A stretch of DNA of 64,000 bases from WRHT01 sp031550525 (GCA_031550525.1 JAVBON010000011.1:53765-117764); one strand, 5' to 3'; shown: positions 16,448 to 24,652, counted from the stretch's first letter. The notes: generated from the letters alone by a model not told the origin. Program-made: numbers and translations.

Positions 16448-17665
16448 TCACTTGATCATCTCTATTACCTGATTCACATCTTTATCGCCACGGCCGGAAA
16501 GGTTTACAATCACAATCCGCTCCTTATCCAAAGCGGGGGCCAGCTTTATGGCATAAGCCAGAGCATGTGACGACTCCAGCGCGGGGATAATGCCCTCGTT
16601 GCGGCTCAGGGTAAGAAAAGCTTCCAGCGCTTCCTGGTCCGATACCGTTACGTATTCGGCGCGGCCGCTGTCTTTAAGCAGACTGTGCTCCGGCCCTACG
16701 CCGGGGTAATCCAGCCCGGCGGAAATGGAGTGTACCGGGGCGATTTCGCCTTGCTTGTCTTGCAGAATGTAAGAGTAAGAACCGTGCAGCACGCCGGGCT
16801 GCCCATACCGCAAGGGCGCGGCATGCTCTCCAAGTTTGGGGCCTTTGCCGCCGGGCTCCACGCCCACAAGCTTTACGCCGCCATCGTCAATAAAAGGATA
16901 AAACATGCCTATGGCGTTGGAGCCGCCGCCCACGCAGGCCAGGCAATAGTCCGGCAGGCGCTTTTCAGCTTGCAAAATCTGGGCGCGGGCCTCACGCCCG
17001 ATTACGGATTGGAAGTCGCGCACCATGGCCGGGTAGGGATGCGGCCCGACTGCCGAGCCGATTATGTAAAATATTTCCGGGTCGCGCATCCAGGCGGCAA
17101 GGGCCTCGTCCACCGCTTCTTTCAGCCCGGCCCCTCCGGTTTTAACCGCCACTACTTCAGCGCCCAGCATCCGCATGCGCTCCGCGTTAAGGTATTGGCG
17201 CTCCACGTCCAACGCGCCCATGTAAACTGTGCAGCGCATACCCATAAGGGCCGCGGTGGCCGCGGTGGCAACTCCGTGCTGGCCCGCGCCTGTTTCGGCT
17301 ATAACTTTGTTTTTACCCATACGTTTGGCTAGCAGAATTTGCCCGATAGTGTTGTTTACCTTGTGCGCTCCCAGGTGGTTAAGGTCTTCGCGCTTGAGGT
17401 AAATTTTGGCTCCGCCAAGTTTTTTGGTAAGGTTTTGGGCAAAAAATAGAGGACTTTCACGGCCTACATAGTTTTTAAGGTAATAATCCAGCTCCGTCCT
17501 GAAGTCAGGCGCATCTTTGTAGCGCTCATAGGCCTGAGCTATGGCGTTGACAACGGGTGTGAGCTCATCCGGAACATACATGCCGCCATAAGGGCCGAAT
17601 CTGCCTTCGCCGTCGGGCAGGGATGCGTGGGAATGGGAGGGGGTGTAACCTTGTGCTTGTGCCAT
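16448..17665 (-). CDS. trpB: Tryptophan synthase beta chain
   Basis: PLP enzyme joining indole and L-serine to give L-tryptophan. 405 residues, the usual length of the TrpB1 type. The Schiff-base Lys is residue 102 in HLGAHKVNN; the PLP-phosphate loop GGGSNAIGMF and the substrate motif ETGAGQHGVA are intact. Start preceded by AAGGTG. There is no trpA or other trp gene next to it, and a terminator follows. With tryptophanase elsewhere in the window, a role in indole salvage is possible (inference). The 190 bp upstream carry a leader peptide with three Trp codons and a terminator, so the gene is probably attenuated by tryptophan supply. Confidence 0.95.
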   Translation of the reverse strand: MAQAQGYTPSHSHASLPDGEGRFGPYGGMYVPDELTPVVNAIAQAYERYKDAPDFRTELDYYLKNYVGRESPLFFAQNLTKKLGGAKIYLKREDLNHLGAHKVNNTIGQILLAKRMGKNKVIAETGAGQHGVATAATAALMGMRCTVYMGALDVERQYLNAERMRMLGAEVVAVKTGGAGLKEAVDEALAAWMRDPEIFYIIGSAVGPHPYPAMVRDFQSVIGREARAQILQAEKRLPDYCLACVGGGSNAIGMFYPFIDDGGVKLVGVEPGGKGPKLGEHAAPLRYGQPGVLHGSYSYILQDKQGEIAPVHSISAGLDYPGVGPEHSLLKDSGRAEYVTVSDQEALEAFLTLSRNEGIIPALESSHALAYAIKLAPALDKERIVIVNLSGRGDKDVNQVIEMIK

Positions 17666-17700
17666 GTTGCTTCACCTTTGGTCCTTTGACCTGGTTTGCC

Positions 17701-17753
17701 GGCAGTGCACCAAAACGAAAATAACCGCTACAGTTTGCACTGCCGCGGTTATT
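17701..17753 (-). promoter_or_regulatory. Interleaved stem pair in trpB 5' leader
   Basis: In the minus-strand RNA, AATAACCGC (17745-17753) pairs with GCGGTTATT (17720-17728), and GGCAGTGC (17737-17744) pairs with GCACTGCC (17701-17708). The pairings interleave (1 with 3, 2 with 4), so they form either a pseudoknot or two exclusive states between the attenuator and the trpB start. Confidence 0.6.
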
Positions 17754-17783
17754 GATTGATATTTTGCTTGTTGTTATGCGCGC

Positions 17784-17814
17784 AAAAAATACCACGGCTC
17801 CAGTTAACGGAGCC
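17784..17814 (-). terminator. trp attenuator terminator
   Basis: Stem GGCTCC/GGAGCC around a GTTAACT loop, then GTGGTA and six T, reading on the minus strand. Its 5' arm starts inside the last codons of the leader peptide, just after three Trp codons, and the leader stop codon lies in the loop. A ribosome stalled on the Trp codons would mask the 5' arm. Confidence 0.8.
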
Positions 17815-17857
17815 ACCACCATATGGTGTTGAGGAGATTTATATTTTTAGCGTTCAT
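17804..17857 (-). CDS. trpL: trp leader peptide (attenuation)
   Basis: 17-residue frame MNAKNINLLNTIWWWLR, ending in TAA, with three consecutive TGG codons directly at the base of a terminator hairpin and 138 bases upstream of trpB on the same strand. Leader peptides with tandem Trp codons are the classic device for sensing charged tRNA-Trp. There is no clear Shine-Dalgarno sequence. The predicted promoter would place the transcript start almost at the ATG, so translation may be leaderless (inference). Confidence 0.75.
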   Translation of the reverse strand: MNAKNINLLNTIWWWLR

Positions 17858-17864
17858 GTATGTA

Positions 17865-17893
17865 CTTATGGCGCAAAAAAAAATCCACGTCAA
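17865..17893 (-). promoter_or_regulatory. Sigma-70-type promoter for trpL-trpB
   Basis: On the minus strand: TTGACG (17888-17893), 17-base spacer including a run of nine T, then CATAAG (17865-17870). The predicted start of transcription falls near 17858, next to the leader ATG at 17857. Confidence 0.55.
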
Positions 17894-17993
17894 GGCAGGG
17901 TAACTGAAAAAATGCAAGTATGCCGCAATGCGCCAGCGGTTGTCAGATAACATGGTGAAAATATCAAATTAAGCCTTTTGACCAATTAAATAG

Positions 17994-18254
17994 TTATTTA
18001 TTATTAAGCTTTTCATTTTGCCGTTTCTGGCTCACACGGGCCATCTCCTGCCGGACGTGGCGCATACGGCGCAATTGGGCCAAAGCGGCGCAACCCCAGG
18101 CCATGCTCCATATTATTGTGGCTATGCCCCAGGCCAGCAGTTCCGCGCCGGACCAGGCCAGAGGGTTTGGGTTCCAATCCATGCGGTACAGCCATACCAG
18201 ATACATGGGCAGCAAAAAGAACAGCAAAAGGCGTATCAGGCCACTTTTTTTCAT
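17994..18254 (-). CDS. Small two-helix membrane protein, unknown
   Basis: 86 residues from the ATG at 18254 (GAGG eight bases upstream). Basic N-terminus MKKSGLIR, hydrophobic helix LLLFFLLPMYLVWLY, a short loop, second helix ELLAWGIATIIWSMAWGCAALAQL, and a basic hydrophilic tail rich in Arg, Gln and Lys. Probably an inner-membrane protein with a cytoplasmic tail. No family recognised. Stands alone between trpL and a long non-coding region. Confidence 0.6.
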   Translation of the reverse strand: MKKSGLIRLLLFFLLPMYLVWLYRMDWNPNPLAWSGAELLAWGIATIIWSMAWGCAALAQLRRMRHVRQEMARVSQKRQNEKLNNK

Positions 18255-18698
18255 GGGCTGGTCCTCTATTTTGGTTTTGAAAAATAAAAAGGCGGATATG
18301 TGCATATCCTGCGGCGTGGAGGACGTCAAACAGTCCTTAAAGCGGGCCAGTGCCTGTAAGCATTTTATAGATGCAACGGCCTTGGAGCGAAATAATTGGG
18401 AAAGCTTATATGATAAAAACCGAAGCCATGGCGGCTGCGGCGGCCGAAACAACCATTACTGATACAAAAAATATAAATATTACTTTCACTTAAACAACCT
18501 CTGCGCAACTTGTTGAAAGTTAGAGCAAATTTTTCTAGAAAATTTATAACGCTGTGTTATAGCATTTACTTTTGTCTTTCAAGCTATTTCGGAAAAATTT
18601 CAATTAAAATAAGCTGCTGCGGATAAGGTATAAAGGGTCGTATTTGATAATATGCAGTAATAATTAAATATTTAAATATTTATTTTTATATAAAAGAA
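18255..18698. other. A/T-rich non-coding region
   Basis: No supported gene. Strongly A/T-rich from about 18460 to 18690. It should include the promoter of the small membrane protein and read-through space after the CTERM-like peptide terminator. Confidence 0.5.
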
Positions 18699-18728
18699 CG
18701 ACCCCGCTGGTGGTCAAGCAGCGGGGTC
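18699..18728 (-). terminator. Terminator after CTERM-like peptide
   Basis: Arms GACCCCGCTG/CAGCGGGGTC around an eight- to nine-base loop, followed on the minus strand by GTTCTTTTATATAAA. It lies about 40 bases past the stop of the 38-residue frame. Confidence 0.75.
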
Positions 18729-18766
18729 AAGGCGTTCACACATTTACATGTGTTTTATGGTGGTGC

Positions 18767-18883
18767 CTAAATTTTCATTCTATTGCGGCGGCGCAGGGCA
18801 ACCAGACCGGACGCGCCACTGCCCAAAAGCCACACAGCGCCTAGAATGGGTGTTGCCGATGAAAAAACTGAAATCCTTTTCAT
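18767..18883 (-). CDS. Orphan PEP-CTERM/VPLP-CTERM-like sorting tail
   Basis: 38-residue frame. Residues 12-33 read P-I-L-GAVWLLGSGASGLVALRRR, matching the membrane-anchor and basic-cluster portion of VPLP/PEP-CTERM sorting signals (PxxxxWLLGSGxxGLxxLRRR). There is no secreted domain before it: an ATG with GGAG five to six bases upstream starts just before the tail. It is either the remnant of a surface protein gene or a real stand-alone micro-peptide; the intact ribosome site and terminator favour expression. No exosortase gene is in the window. Confidence 0.55.
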   Translation of the reverse strand: MKRISVFSSATPILGAVWLLGSGASGLVALRRRNRMKI

Positions 18884-19338
18884 ACCCACTCCAATAGTCG
18901 GTTCGCGTATTATATAGCAAACATTATGCCATGTTGTGTAACTATCTATTATTGCTTTATAAAAAATGTTGTCATTTTTGTAGGACCATTTCGCCTGTTC
19001 AGAATGGTTTTGCCTTTAAAAAATACTTTTACTTAACATTACGTTTTTACAGTATAATTTTTGAAAATTGAATTACTTGTGTGTCCATATAAGTAAGACG
19101 ATTTGTCTGGTTTTACAGGACTTTTTAAGGCGCAAAATAGGGTCCTGCCATATTTTTGGGCATACGGCGTTTTTCAGCCCCAGGACAGGCTAGAAAAAAC
19201 GGACTACAAACGCGCATGATTGCTTAAGGGCGAGCGTGGTGAAAGAGTTACGGGCAGTGCGTAAAATTTTGGCGCATGCGCGTTTGTTCCAAAAGCGTGA
19301 ACGCACGCGGGCCTGCAACAGTTTGTAACTTTACGGGA
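18884..19338. other. Non-coding region upstream of CTERM-like peptide
   Basis: A/T-rich, no supported gene on either strand. The in-frame upstream sequence of the CTERM-like peptide stays open for about 90 bases but has no start signal and is not protein-like. The part near 19200-19338 follows the hemA stop and shows no clear terminator. Confidence 0.45.
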
Positions 19339-20667
19339 TTATTTGGGGAGGTGCTTTCTGTCGCGGTGCGCTTCCGTCGGAATTTCTTCCTGATCCAGAT
19401 TAAAGATGCGCCGTACGGTGCTTATGTATTGAGTGCCTGCGTCTTCATGAAAGCGGCGTTTGATAAAGCTGATGGGCTCGTGGTTAAGCTTTTTGATGAT
19501 GGCTCCAAACATGGCTTGCAGGGCCTCTTCGCTTTGCTCGTCCAGTTGCAGGCGTTTGGAGGTGCGCTGCCATTCTTCGCGCACAATGTCTTCGGAGCGG
19601 CGGATCAAATCCACAATAGTGGGCTGCAGGCTTAACGAGTCCACCCATTGCAGAAAGGCGGCGGTTTCTTCTTTAACTATACCGCGCGCTTTTACGGCCT
19701 CGTCGCGCCGCTGGGCCAGGTTTTCCTCCACCACCTCTTTCAGGTCGTCAATGTCGTAGAGGTAAATGTTGTCCAGCCCGTTTACGTCCGGGTCTATGTC
19801 GCGCGGCACGGCTATATCTATAAAAAACATAGGGCGGTTTTTACGCCGTTTCATCACTCCGGCCATGTCTTTGGCGCGTATTATGGCATCCGGCGCGCCG
19901 GTGGAGCTTATTACAATATCCACCTCATGCAGTTGGCTGAACAGGTTTTCAAAAGGCACGGCCAGCCCGCTGTACTGCGAGGCCAGCTCAATGGCCCGCT
20001 CGTGCGTGCGGTTGGCCACCCATACCGATTTTATGCCCGCGTTCATCAGGTGGGTAGCGGCAAGCTCCGCCATTTCGCCAGCGCCTATAAGCATGGCCTT
20101 ATACTGCGACATATCGCCGAAAATGCGTTTGGCCAGCTCCACCGCCGCGTAGCTTATGGATACGGCGGACGAGGCCACGCCGGTTTCGCTGCGCACGCGT
20201 TTGGCCACGGAAAAAGCGCGGTGCAGCAAGCGGTTGAGTATGGTTTTGGTGGTGCCCAGCTCAAGGGCGTGTTTGTAGGCGTCTTTCAACTGGCCGAGAA
20301 TCTGAGGCTCGCCAAGCACCATGGAATCAAGGCTGGAAGCCACTGTAAACAGGTGGCGCACAGCCTCCTCGCCACGGTAAGCGTAAACAAACGGGGTAAG
20401 ATCCGCCGGGGTTTTACCCTTGGCCTCGGCCCAGTGCCGGATTACGCGCTCTTTTATATCATCCGCGCTGCCCACGGCCATTATCTCCACCCGGTTGCAG
20501 GTGGAGAGCACCATGGCTTCTTTAATGGGCGCTTCAAAGTCTTTAACGCCGGCAACCGGCAGCAGGCCGTTTTCTAAAAGGCCCACGCCCGTAAGGGCGA
20601 AGCATTCGCGCGTTTCTACCCCGGCAGTGCGGTGGTTAAGGCCTATAAGATAAATGTCTTTATTCAT
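19339..20667 (-). CDS. hemA: Glutamyl-tRNA reductase
   Basis: Converts glutamyl-tRNA to glutamate-1-semialdehyde with NADPH, the first step of tetrapyrrole synthesis by the C5 route. 442 residues, normal. Motifs: LIGLNHRTAGVETRE, VLSTCNRVE (catalytic Cys), LGEPQILGQLKDAY, MLIGAGEMAELAATHL (NADPH), FIDIAVPRDIDP, YLYDIDDL. It is last in a three-gene operon, 15 bases after the cytochrome-assembly-like gene. Supplies precursor for siroheme and the many c-type hemes encoded here. Confidence 0.95.
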   Translation of the reverse strand: MNKDIYLIGLNHRTAGVETRECFALTGVGLLENGLLPVAGVKDFEAPIKEAMVLSTCNRVEIMAVGSADDIKERVIRHWAEAKGKTPADLTPFVYAYRGEEAVRHLFTVASSLDSMVLGEPQILGQLKDAYKHALELGTTKTILNRLLHRAFSVAKRVRSETGVASSAVSISYAAVELAKRIFGDMSQYKAMLIGAGEMAELAATHLMNAGIKSVWVANRTHERAIELASQYSGLAVPFENLFSQLHEVDIVISSTGAPDAIIRAKDMAGVMKRRKNRPMFFIDIAVPRDIDPDVNGLDNIYLYDIDDLKEVVEENLAQRRDEAVKARGIVKEETAAFLQWVDSLSLQPTIVDLIRRSEDIVREEWQRTSKRLQLDEQSEEALQAMFGAIIKKLNHEPISFIKRRFHEDAGTQYISTVRRIFNLDQEEIPTEAHRDRKHLPK

Positions 20668-20682
20668 GGCAGGCGGTAAAAT

Positions 20683-21516
20683 TTAGGTAAAGCTGTGGTG
20701 CGTTGGCATAAGCAGGTTGACGCCCAAAAGGGAGAAGGCCGATATGCCGAAGATTAAAATAATCATAAGCGCGGCCTTGCGCCCGCGCCAGCCGCGCAAG
20801 AGGCGCAGGTAAAAGATGGCGGCGTATAAAAACCAGACAAACAGCGAGAAAACCTCTTTAGGGTCCCAAGTGCCCAAAATGCCGCTCTCGCGCCCCCAGG
20901 CCATGGGCGCCCACACAAAACCGGCGGCCACGCCTATGGTGTAAAGCGGAAAGCCGAAAACCACGGCCAGATGGTTGATGCGATCATAAGCCCCCAGCGC
21001 CGGCAGGTTACGGTCGAAATCGGAAAACTTGGTTTTGGCCTTTATCTTGCGCTCCATGTGCAAAAACAGCAGGGCCGCGCCAAAGGCCAAGGTAAGCAGG
21101 CCCAGGCTGCCATACAGCGGGCCTATGTGCAGCACCAGAAAAAGCTCTTTCAGGGTGGCGGGCAGCTCTATTTGCACATGGTCCACCTTGTAGGATATGA
21201 TGAACAGCAAAAGAGCCAGCGGGGCTGATGTCATGGCGAGAAAGCTGGATTTTAGCATGCGCCAGCCCACAAAATAGGCCAGCAGGATAATCCAGGCCAG
21301 AACCTGCATAAAGTAGCCGCGAGAGAGCTCCTCAGAGCCGCTTGAAAGCAGCATGGCTATAATAAGCAGAGTGTGCAGGGCAAAGGCCGCCAGTGTGAGA
21401 AAGCGCCCGGCCACCTGAATTTTATGGCGGGCCGCCGGAATGCCGTAAAAAGTGCCCACGCTGCCCAAGGCATACAAAATAACGATGAATGGAGAAAGAA
21501 TATCAATAAAGGCCAT
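20683..21516 (-). CDS. CcsA/CcmC-like cytochrome c assembly membrane protein
   Basis: 277 residues with eight or so membrane helices. The family signature for haem handling is present: FVWAPMAWGRESGILGTWDPKEVFSLFVWFLYA, the WGxxWxWDPKE-type motif, with His residues in flanking helices (HIGPLYGSLG, PTHHSF). Likely handles or transports haem for cytochrome c maturation in the inner membrane. Start at 21516 overlaps the end of the upstream dehydrogenase gene by 14 bases, indicating translational coupling. The placement between hemA and a siroheme enzyme is common in this lineage. Confidence 0.88.
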   Translation of the reverse strand: MAFIDILSPFIVILYALGSVGTFYGIPAARHKIQVAGRFLTLAAFALHTLLIIAMLLSSGSEELSRGYFMQVLAWIILLAYFVGWRMLKSSFLAMTSAPLALLLFIISYKVDHVQIELPATLKELFLVLHIGPLYGSLGLLTLAFGAALLFLHMERKIKAKTKFSDFDRNLPALGAYDRINHLAVVFGFPLYTIGVAAGFVWAPMAWGRESGILGTWDPKEVFSLFVWFLYAAIFYLRLLRGWRGRKAALMIILIFGISAFSLLGVNLLMPTHHSFT

Positions 21517-22183
21517 GCAGCAAATCCTCAATATGGGTATGCAGGGTTTCCGGCAGCAGTTCCTTAAGTATTTCGGCGGCTTTGCCGCCGTCTCCGGCAA
21601 TAAGGGCCTCGTTAAGGCCCGAGCGTATCACGCCCCTGAAAAGCGCGGTGTTATTGTCGGTTTTACGGCCTTCGGCCAGCACCATGGGGCGTAACCTGCC
21701 CAGCAGGGCAAGCATGGCCCGGTAGCGCGTTTCATACCACTCTTGCAGCTCGCGCCGCATAATTTTGGCCAGAGCCGGGCTATTTCCGCTGGTTGACAAG
21801 GCCAGTATGAATTCTCCATCTGAAAAATACGATGGCACTATAAAGTTGCCCTTGCAAGGGTCGTCCACAACATTGCAGGGCACGCCGTGCTCGCGGCAAT
21901 AATCGGCTATGGCCGCGTTAACCTCGCGCGAGCCGGTGGCGGCAAACACCAGGCCGCAGCCTTGCACGTCTTGCGGGGTGGCGCTTCTTTGCTCGTACAC
22001 CAGCGCGGGGTGCGAGCGCAAGTAATCGGGCAGGGTTTCGGCACTTACGCCGGGGTCAAGCCAGAGCAGGCGCATGGGCGAGGCCGCCAGCACGTCGGTA
22101 GCCTTGCGCAGGCCCACGGAGCCCGCGCCGGCCACCATCACCTGGACGGACTCCAAACTGAATAGTAACGGATAATAGCGCAT
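21503..22183 (-). CDS. Precorrin-2 dehydrogenase / sirohydrochlorin ferrochelatase (MET8-like)
   Basis: 226 residues. N-terminal NAD-binding fold VMVAGAGSVGLRKATDVL, then LVFAATGSREVN, CNVVDDPCKGNFIVPSYF and LALSTSGNSPALAK, the CysG-N/MET8 signature. It oxidises precorrin-2 to sirohydrochlorin and may insert iron. Sirohydrochlorin/siroheme is needed for dissimilatory sulfite reductase and for the siroheme-based haem pathway. First gene of the operon; its own ribosome site is weak. A gap rich in inverted repeats lies upstream. Confidence 0.92.
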   Translation of the reverse strand: MRYYPLLFSLESVQVMVAGAGSVGLRKATDVLAASPMRLLWLDPGVSAETLPDYLRSHPALVYEQRSATPQDVQGCGLVFAATGSREVNAAIADYCREHGVPCNVVDDPCKGNFIVPSYFSDGEFILALSTSGNSPALAKIMRRELQEWYETRYRAMLALLGRLRPMVLAEGRKTDNNTALFRGVIRSGLNEALIAGDGGKAAEILKELLPETLHTHIEDLLHGLY

Positions 22184-22378
22184 GCGCGTCTATATATCCG
22201 CAAATCGGACAAGGTGAAAGCATTTTTTGCAAATCGCGCCGCCCGCGCGGTTGCGGCGTTTTGGCGTGACTAAGCTTGTTGGCAAAACCTGTCTTCGCTC
22301 AAGCTGCGGGGTAAAGGGCATGGCTTGTTTGGAGGGCGCCCGACAATTTGGCCTTGCCATATGAAAGAGTGGCAATAC

Positions 22379-22395
22379 CAGATAGTGTAATCACG
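22379..22395 (+). repeat. R2-type terminal sequence
   Basis: CAGATAGTGTAATCACG, 14 of 17 positions or better against the R2 ends at 13241 and 13471. No full palindromic partner is evident nearby. The gap 22184-22574 has no supported gene. Confidence 0.5.
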
Positions 22396-22425
22396 CTAAT
22401 CTTCCCACACCACCTTGCGGGTACG

Positions 22426-22461
22426 GGCGGACAATTTTGCAGGAAAGCAAAATTGTCCGCC
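22426..22461. repeat. Perfect 15-bp inverted repeat
   Basis: GGCGGACAATTTTGC, six-base loop AGGAAA, GCAAAATTGTCCGCC. No T-tract follows on either strand. It lies between the metallophosphatase stop and the MET8-like gene start, so it could serve as a factor-independent barrier or a regulator site. Confidence 0.7.
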
Positions 22462-22574
22462 GGAGCGGCGGGCATCGCGCTGGTGAAGAGCGGGAAGCGC
22501 CGAATCAACCCAGATCTCACAAATACGTCTTGGTCCACGGCGTCTTTATCAGCGGAGTTTTGTCTTACCCGGCG

Positions 22575-23945
22575 CTATTTCGGCGCGGAGATCTCGGTTT
22601 TGTAGAGTTCTTGCCCTTTGACATACAGGCGGTCTGGGGTGACGTAGCGCACGGTGGTTTTATCGGCATCCACGTTAACTATGGTAAAGCCGGAATCGGG
22701 GATATAATTTTCATAGCCGGTTTCTTCGGTTGTAAACTTCCACGGCGCGCCGGTGGAGCCGTTGCATATATAATGTATGCCGTCCACCTGCATGTCGGTG
22801 AATACGTGGTCGTGGGCATAGAAAAAGGCTTCCACCCCATATTTTTTCATCAGGGCGTGCACTTTGGCCTGCTCGCCAACATTGGCGGCGCGCCCGCCGC
22901 CACGCCCGTAGCGGCTGTTAACCTCGTCGCCTCCGTTGCCGCCCACGGCGTGGTGGGTGAAAATAAACTTCCACTGCTCCTTGGAGGCGGCCAGGGTTTT
23001 TTCCAGCCAGGCCATTTGCTTTTTGCCCAAGGTCCAGTCGTCGGCTTTGCCCGGACCGGTGGTGTGGCAGTGATCTATGCTGTTGTATCCGGTAACGTTT
23101 AAAACGACGAACAAAGCCCCGCCCCAGGTGAAGGCGTAGTAGTCCTGATCAGCGCTACCGCCTTGCGGGAAGGTTTTGTCATCCGGGCCGGGAGTAAAGA
23201 GCATGCGGGCGTTTTTGGCCCAGGCGCGGTTGGGTTGCGGGTGCCAGCCGTTTTCGCCTTCCCAGTTGCCGTTAAGCACAAACTGCGCCCCCTGACTTTG
23301 CAGGTTGCCCAGCACTTGGCGGAAGTAGATATAAAATACGTTGGGGTGGTTTTCTTCCAGCGCGTAGCCGCCGTGGCCGGAACCGACCGTGTGGATGTTG
23401 TCGCCAAGGTGCAGCACGAAATCGGGCTTGTTGGCCGCCACCGCGTCGGCGCAAAGGCGCAGCACGTTACTGCGGTCTGGGTAAACCGGGCTTACGTGGG
23501 CATCGGTCATAACGGCAAAGGTAAAGGGCTGGCGAGCCGGGCGGCGGGTAATAAAGCTGCCGCCGCCGTTTTCCACGGGCTTGCCTTCGGCCCAAAGCTC
23601 AAACTCGTAACGGGTGGCCGGGCGCAGTTTTTCAAGCGTGTAGCTTTTTGAGCCTGTTTGCAGGGACTCCATATTATTGCCCGGAATATCCACCGGAATG
23701 GAAAGCCATTTTTCCGCATCCTGCTCGCGGTAGCGCAGTTCGCCTTTCAGGTGAGCTTCGGCATTTACTATATTTAAAATAACGCTTTCGTCAGTGGGTA
23801 CGGCTACTAAAATTGGTGATAACAAGGCTGGCAACTCCTGTAATTTTTCGGCGCAACGGGCGTTTGGGGCCAAAAATGCGCAAAATAGCGGGCAAAACAG
23901 CAGGGCAGCCGCCAAGGCGCGGGCATGCCGGATTAAAACACTCAT
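22575..23945 (-). CDS. Secreted metallophosphoesterase (purple acid phosphatase-like)
   Basis: 456 residues. Signal peptide (ALAAALLFCPLFCAFLAPNARCA), then a fibronectin-III-like domain (about 40-140; LRPATRYEFELWAEGKP), then the calcineurin-type domain. All metal motifs are visible: DAHVSP (DxH), LGDNIH (GDxxx), NGNWEGE (GNHE-type, His changed to Trp), FTHHAVGG and YAHDHVF (GHxH-type with Ala). Likely a periplasmic phosphatase or phosphodiesterase with a dinuclear metal site. The GNxE His-to-Trp change removes a residue usually used as proton donor, so activity may differ. Moderate AAGG site upstream. Confidence 0.85.
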   Translation of the reverse strand: MSVLIRHARALAAALLFCPLFCAFLAPNARCAEKLQELPALLSPILVAVPTDESVILNIVNAEAHLKGELRYREQDAEKWLSIPVDIPGNNMESLQTGSKSYTLEKLRPATRYEFELWAEGKPVENGGGSFITRRPARQPFTFAVMTDAHVSPVYPDRSNVLRLCADAVAANKPDFVLHLGDNIHTVGSGHGGYALEENHPNVFYIYFRQVLGNLQSQGAQFVLNGNWEGENGWHPQPNRAWAKNARMLFTPGPDDKTFPQGGSADQDYYAFTWGGALFVVLNVTGYNSIDHCHTTGPGKADDWTLGKKQMAWLEKTLAASKEQWKFIFTHHAVGGNGGDEVNSRYGRGGGRAANVGEQAKVHALMKKYGVEAFFYAHDHVFTDMQVDGIHYICNGSTGAPWKFTTEETGYENYIPDSGFTIVNVDADKTTVRYVTPDRLYVKGQELYKTEISAPK

Positions 23946-24040
23946 CAGTCTGGCCTTTTTAATGATTATTACTTTATAACTGTTATCAAGATTGGCACAA
24001 GAGGCAAGTTGGCGTCAAGAAGGATGCAGCCTCGGGGTGA

Positions 24041-24120
24041 ATCAGGATAAATATGGATGCGGCGCAGCCGCGCATATAAGAGAGAAGCCGTCAGCTCCCC
24101 TGTTATATGCCGCCCCGCAG
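24041..24120 (+). repeat. Dispersed repeat family R3, copy 1
   Basis: About 80 bp: GGATAAATATGGATGCGGC, a short GC hairpin, CATATAAGAGAGAAGC, then a mirror CTGTTATATGCCG. It matches 52974-53046 on the opposite strand and the first half of 29763-29820. It sits directly past the stop of the GDYXXLXY gene. Confidence 0.7.
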
Positions 24121-24133
24121 GGCGTACGCGCTT

Positions 24134-24652
24134 TTACCTGTTTTTCTTTATGACTTTTAAATCCTCATCCAGCAGGGCGCTAATCATGGCTTTACCGTCA
24201 TCACGCACGCGCAGTTCGGCGTAACGGGCCTGTTCGTATGTTTTTGCCTGCCCCTCTTCAAAAAAGAACGAGCCGCTGCTTACCTTTATGCCGCCGCCGA
24301 TTTGTTTGAACTCCAGCAAAAGCTCACCCTCAGCAAGAGGCTCGCTGCCGTGCAGTCGCGCCAGCTTGTGCTCACCGTTTTCGAGCCGTAGCACGGCAAG
24401 GCCGCGCCGTGGGGCAAGTTCCGGCAAGGCGCGGCTTATGTCACGCTCAATCTGGAACTGCAAAATCATGTAGTCGCCCTGCATGAGCGAGCGGGGGTCC
24501 AGCGGGCGCAGGGCCAGCACCACGCGCCGCCCTTGCTCCAGAAAAATTTCTTTCTGGGCAATGGAAACGTTGTAAAACGCCAAAAACAGCACAACGGCTG
24601 ACAAGGCCAGCCAACGGCCGGAGCGCAACCCGGTTTTAATGTTAAAGCTCAT
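24134..24652 (-). CDS. GDYXXLXY-domain membrane-anchored protein
   Basis: 172 residues from the ATG at 24652 (GGAG upstream). One N-terminal membrane helix (LALSAVVLFLAFYNVSIA), then an extracytoplasmic domain with the family motif LMQGDYMILQFQI. The domain is found in proteins encoded beside DUF2157/DUF4401 membrane proteins; function unknown. The start overlaps the last 11 bases of the upstream membrane-protein gene, so the two are translationally coupled and likely form a complex. Confidence 0.82.
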   Translation of the reverse strand: MSFNIKTGLRSGRWLALSAVVLFLAFYNVSIAQKEIFLEQGRRVVLALRPLDPRSLMQGDYMILQFQIERDISRALPELAPRRGLAVLRLENGEHKLARLHGSEPLAEGELLLEFKQIGGGIKVSSGSFFFEEGQAKTYEQARYAELRVRDDGKAMISALLDEDLKVIKKNR

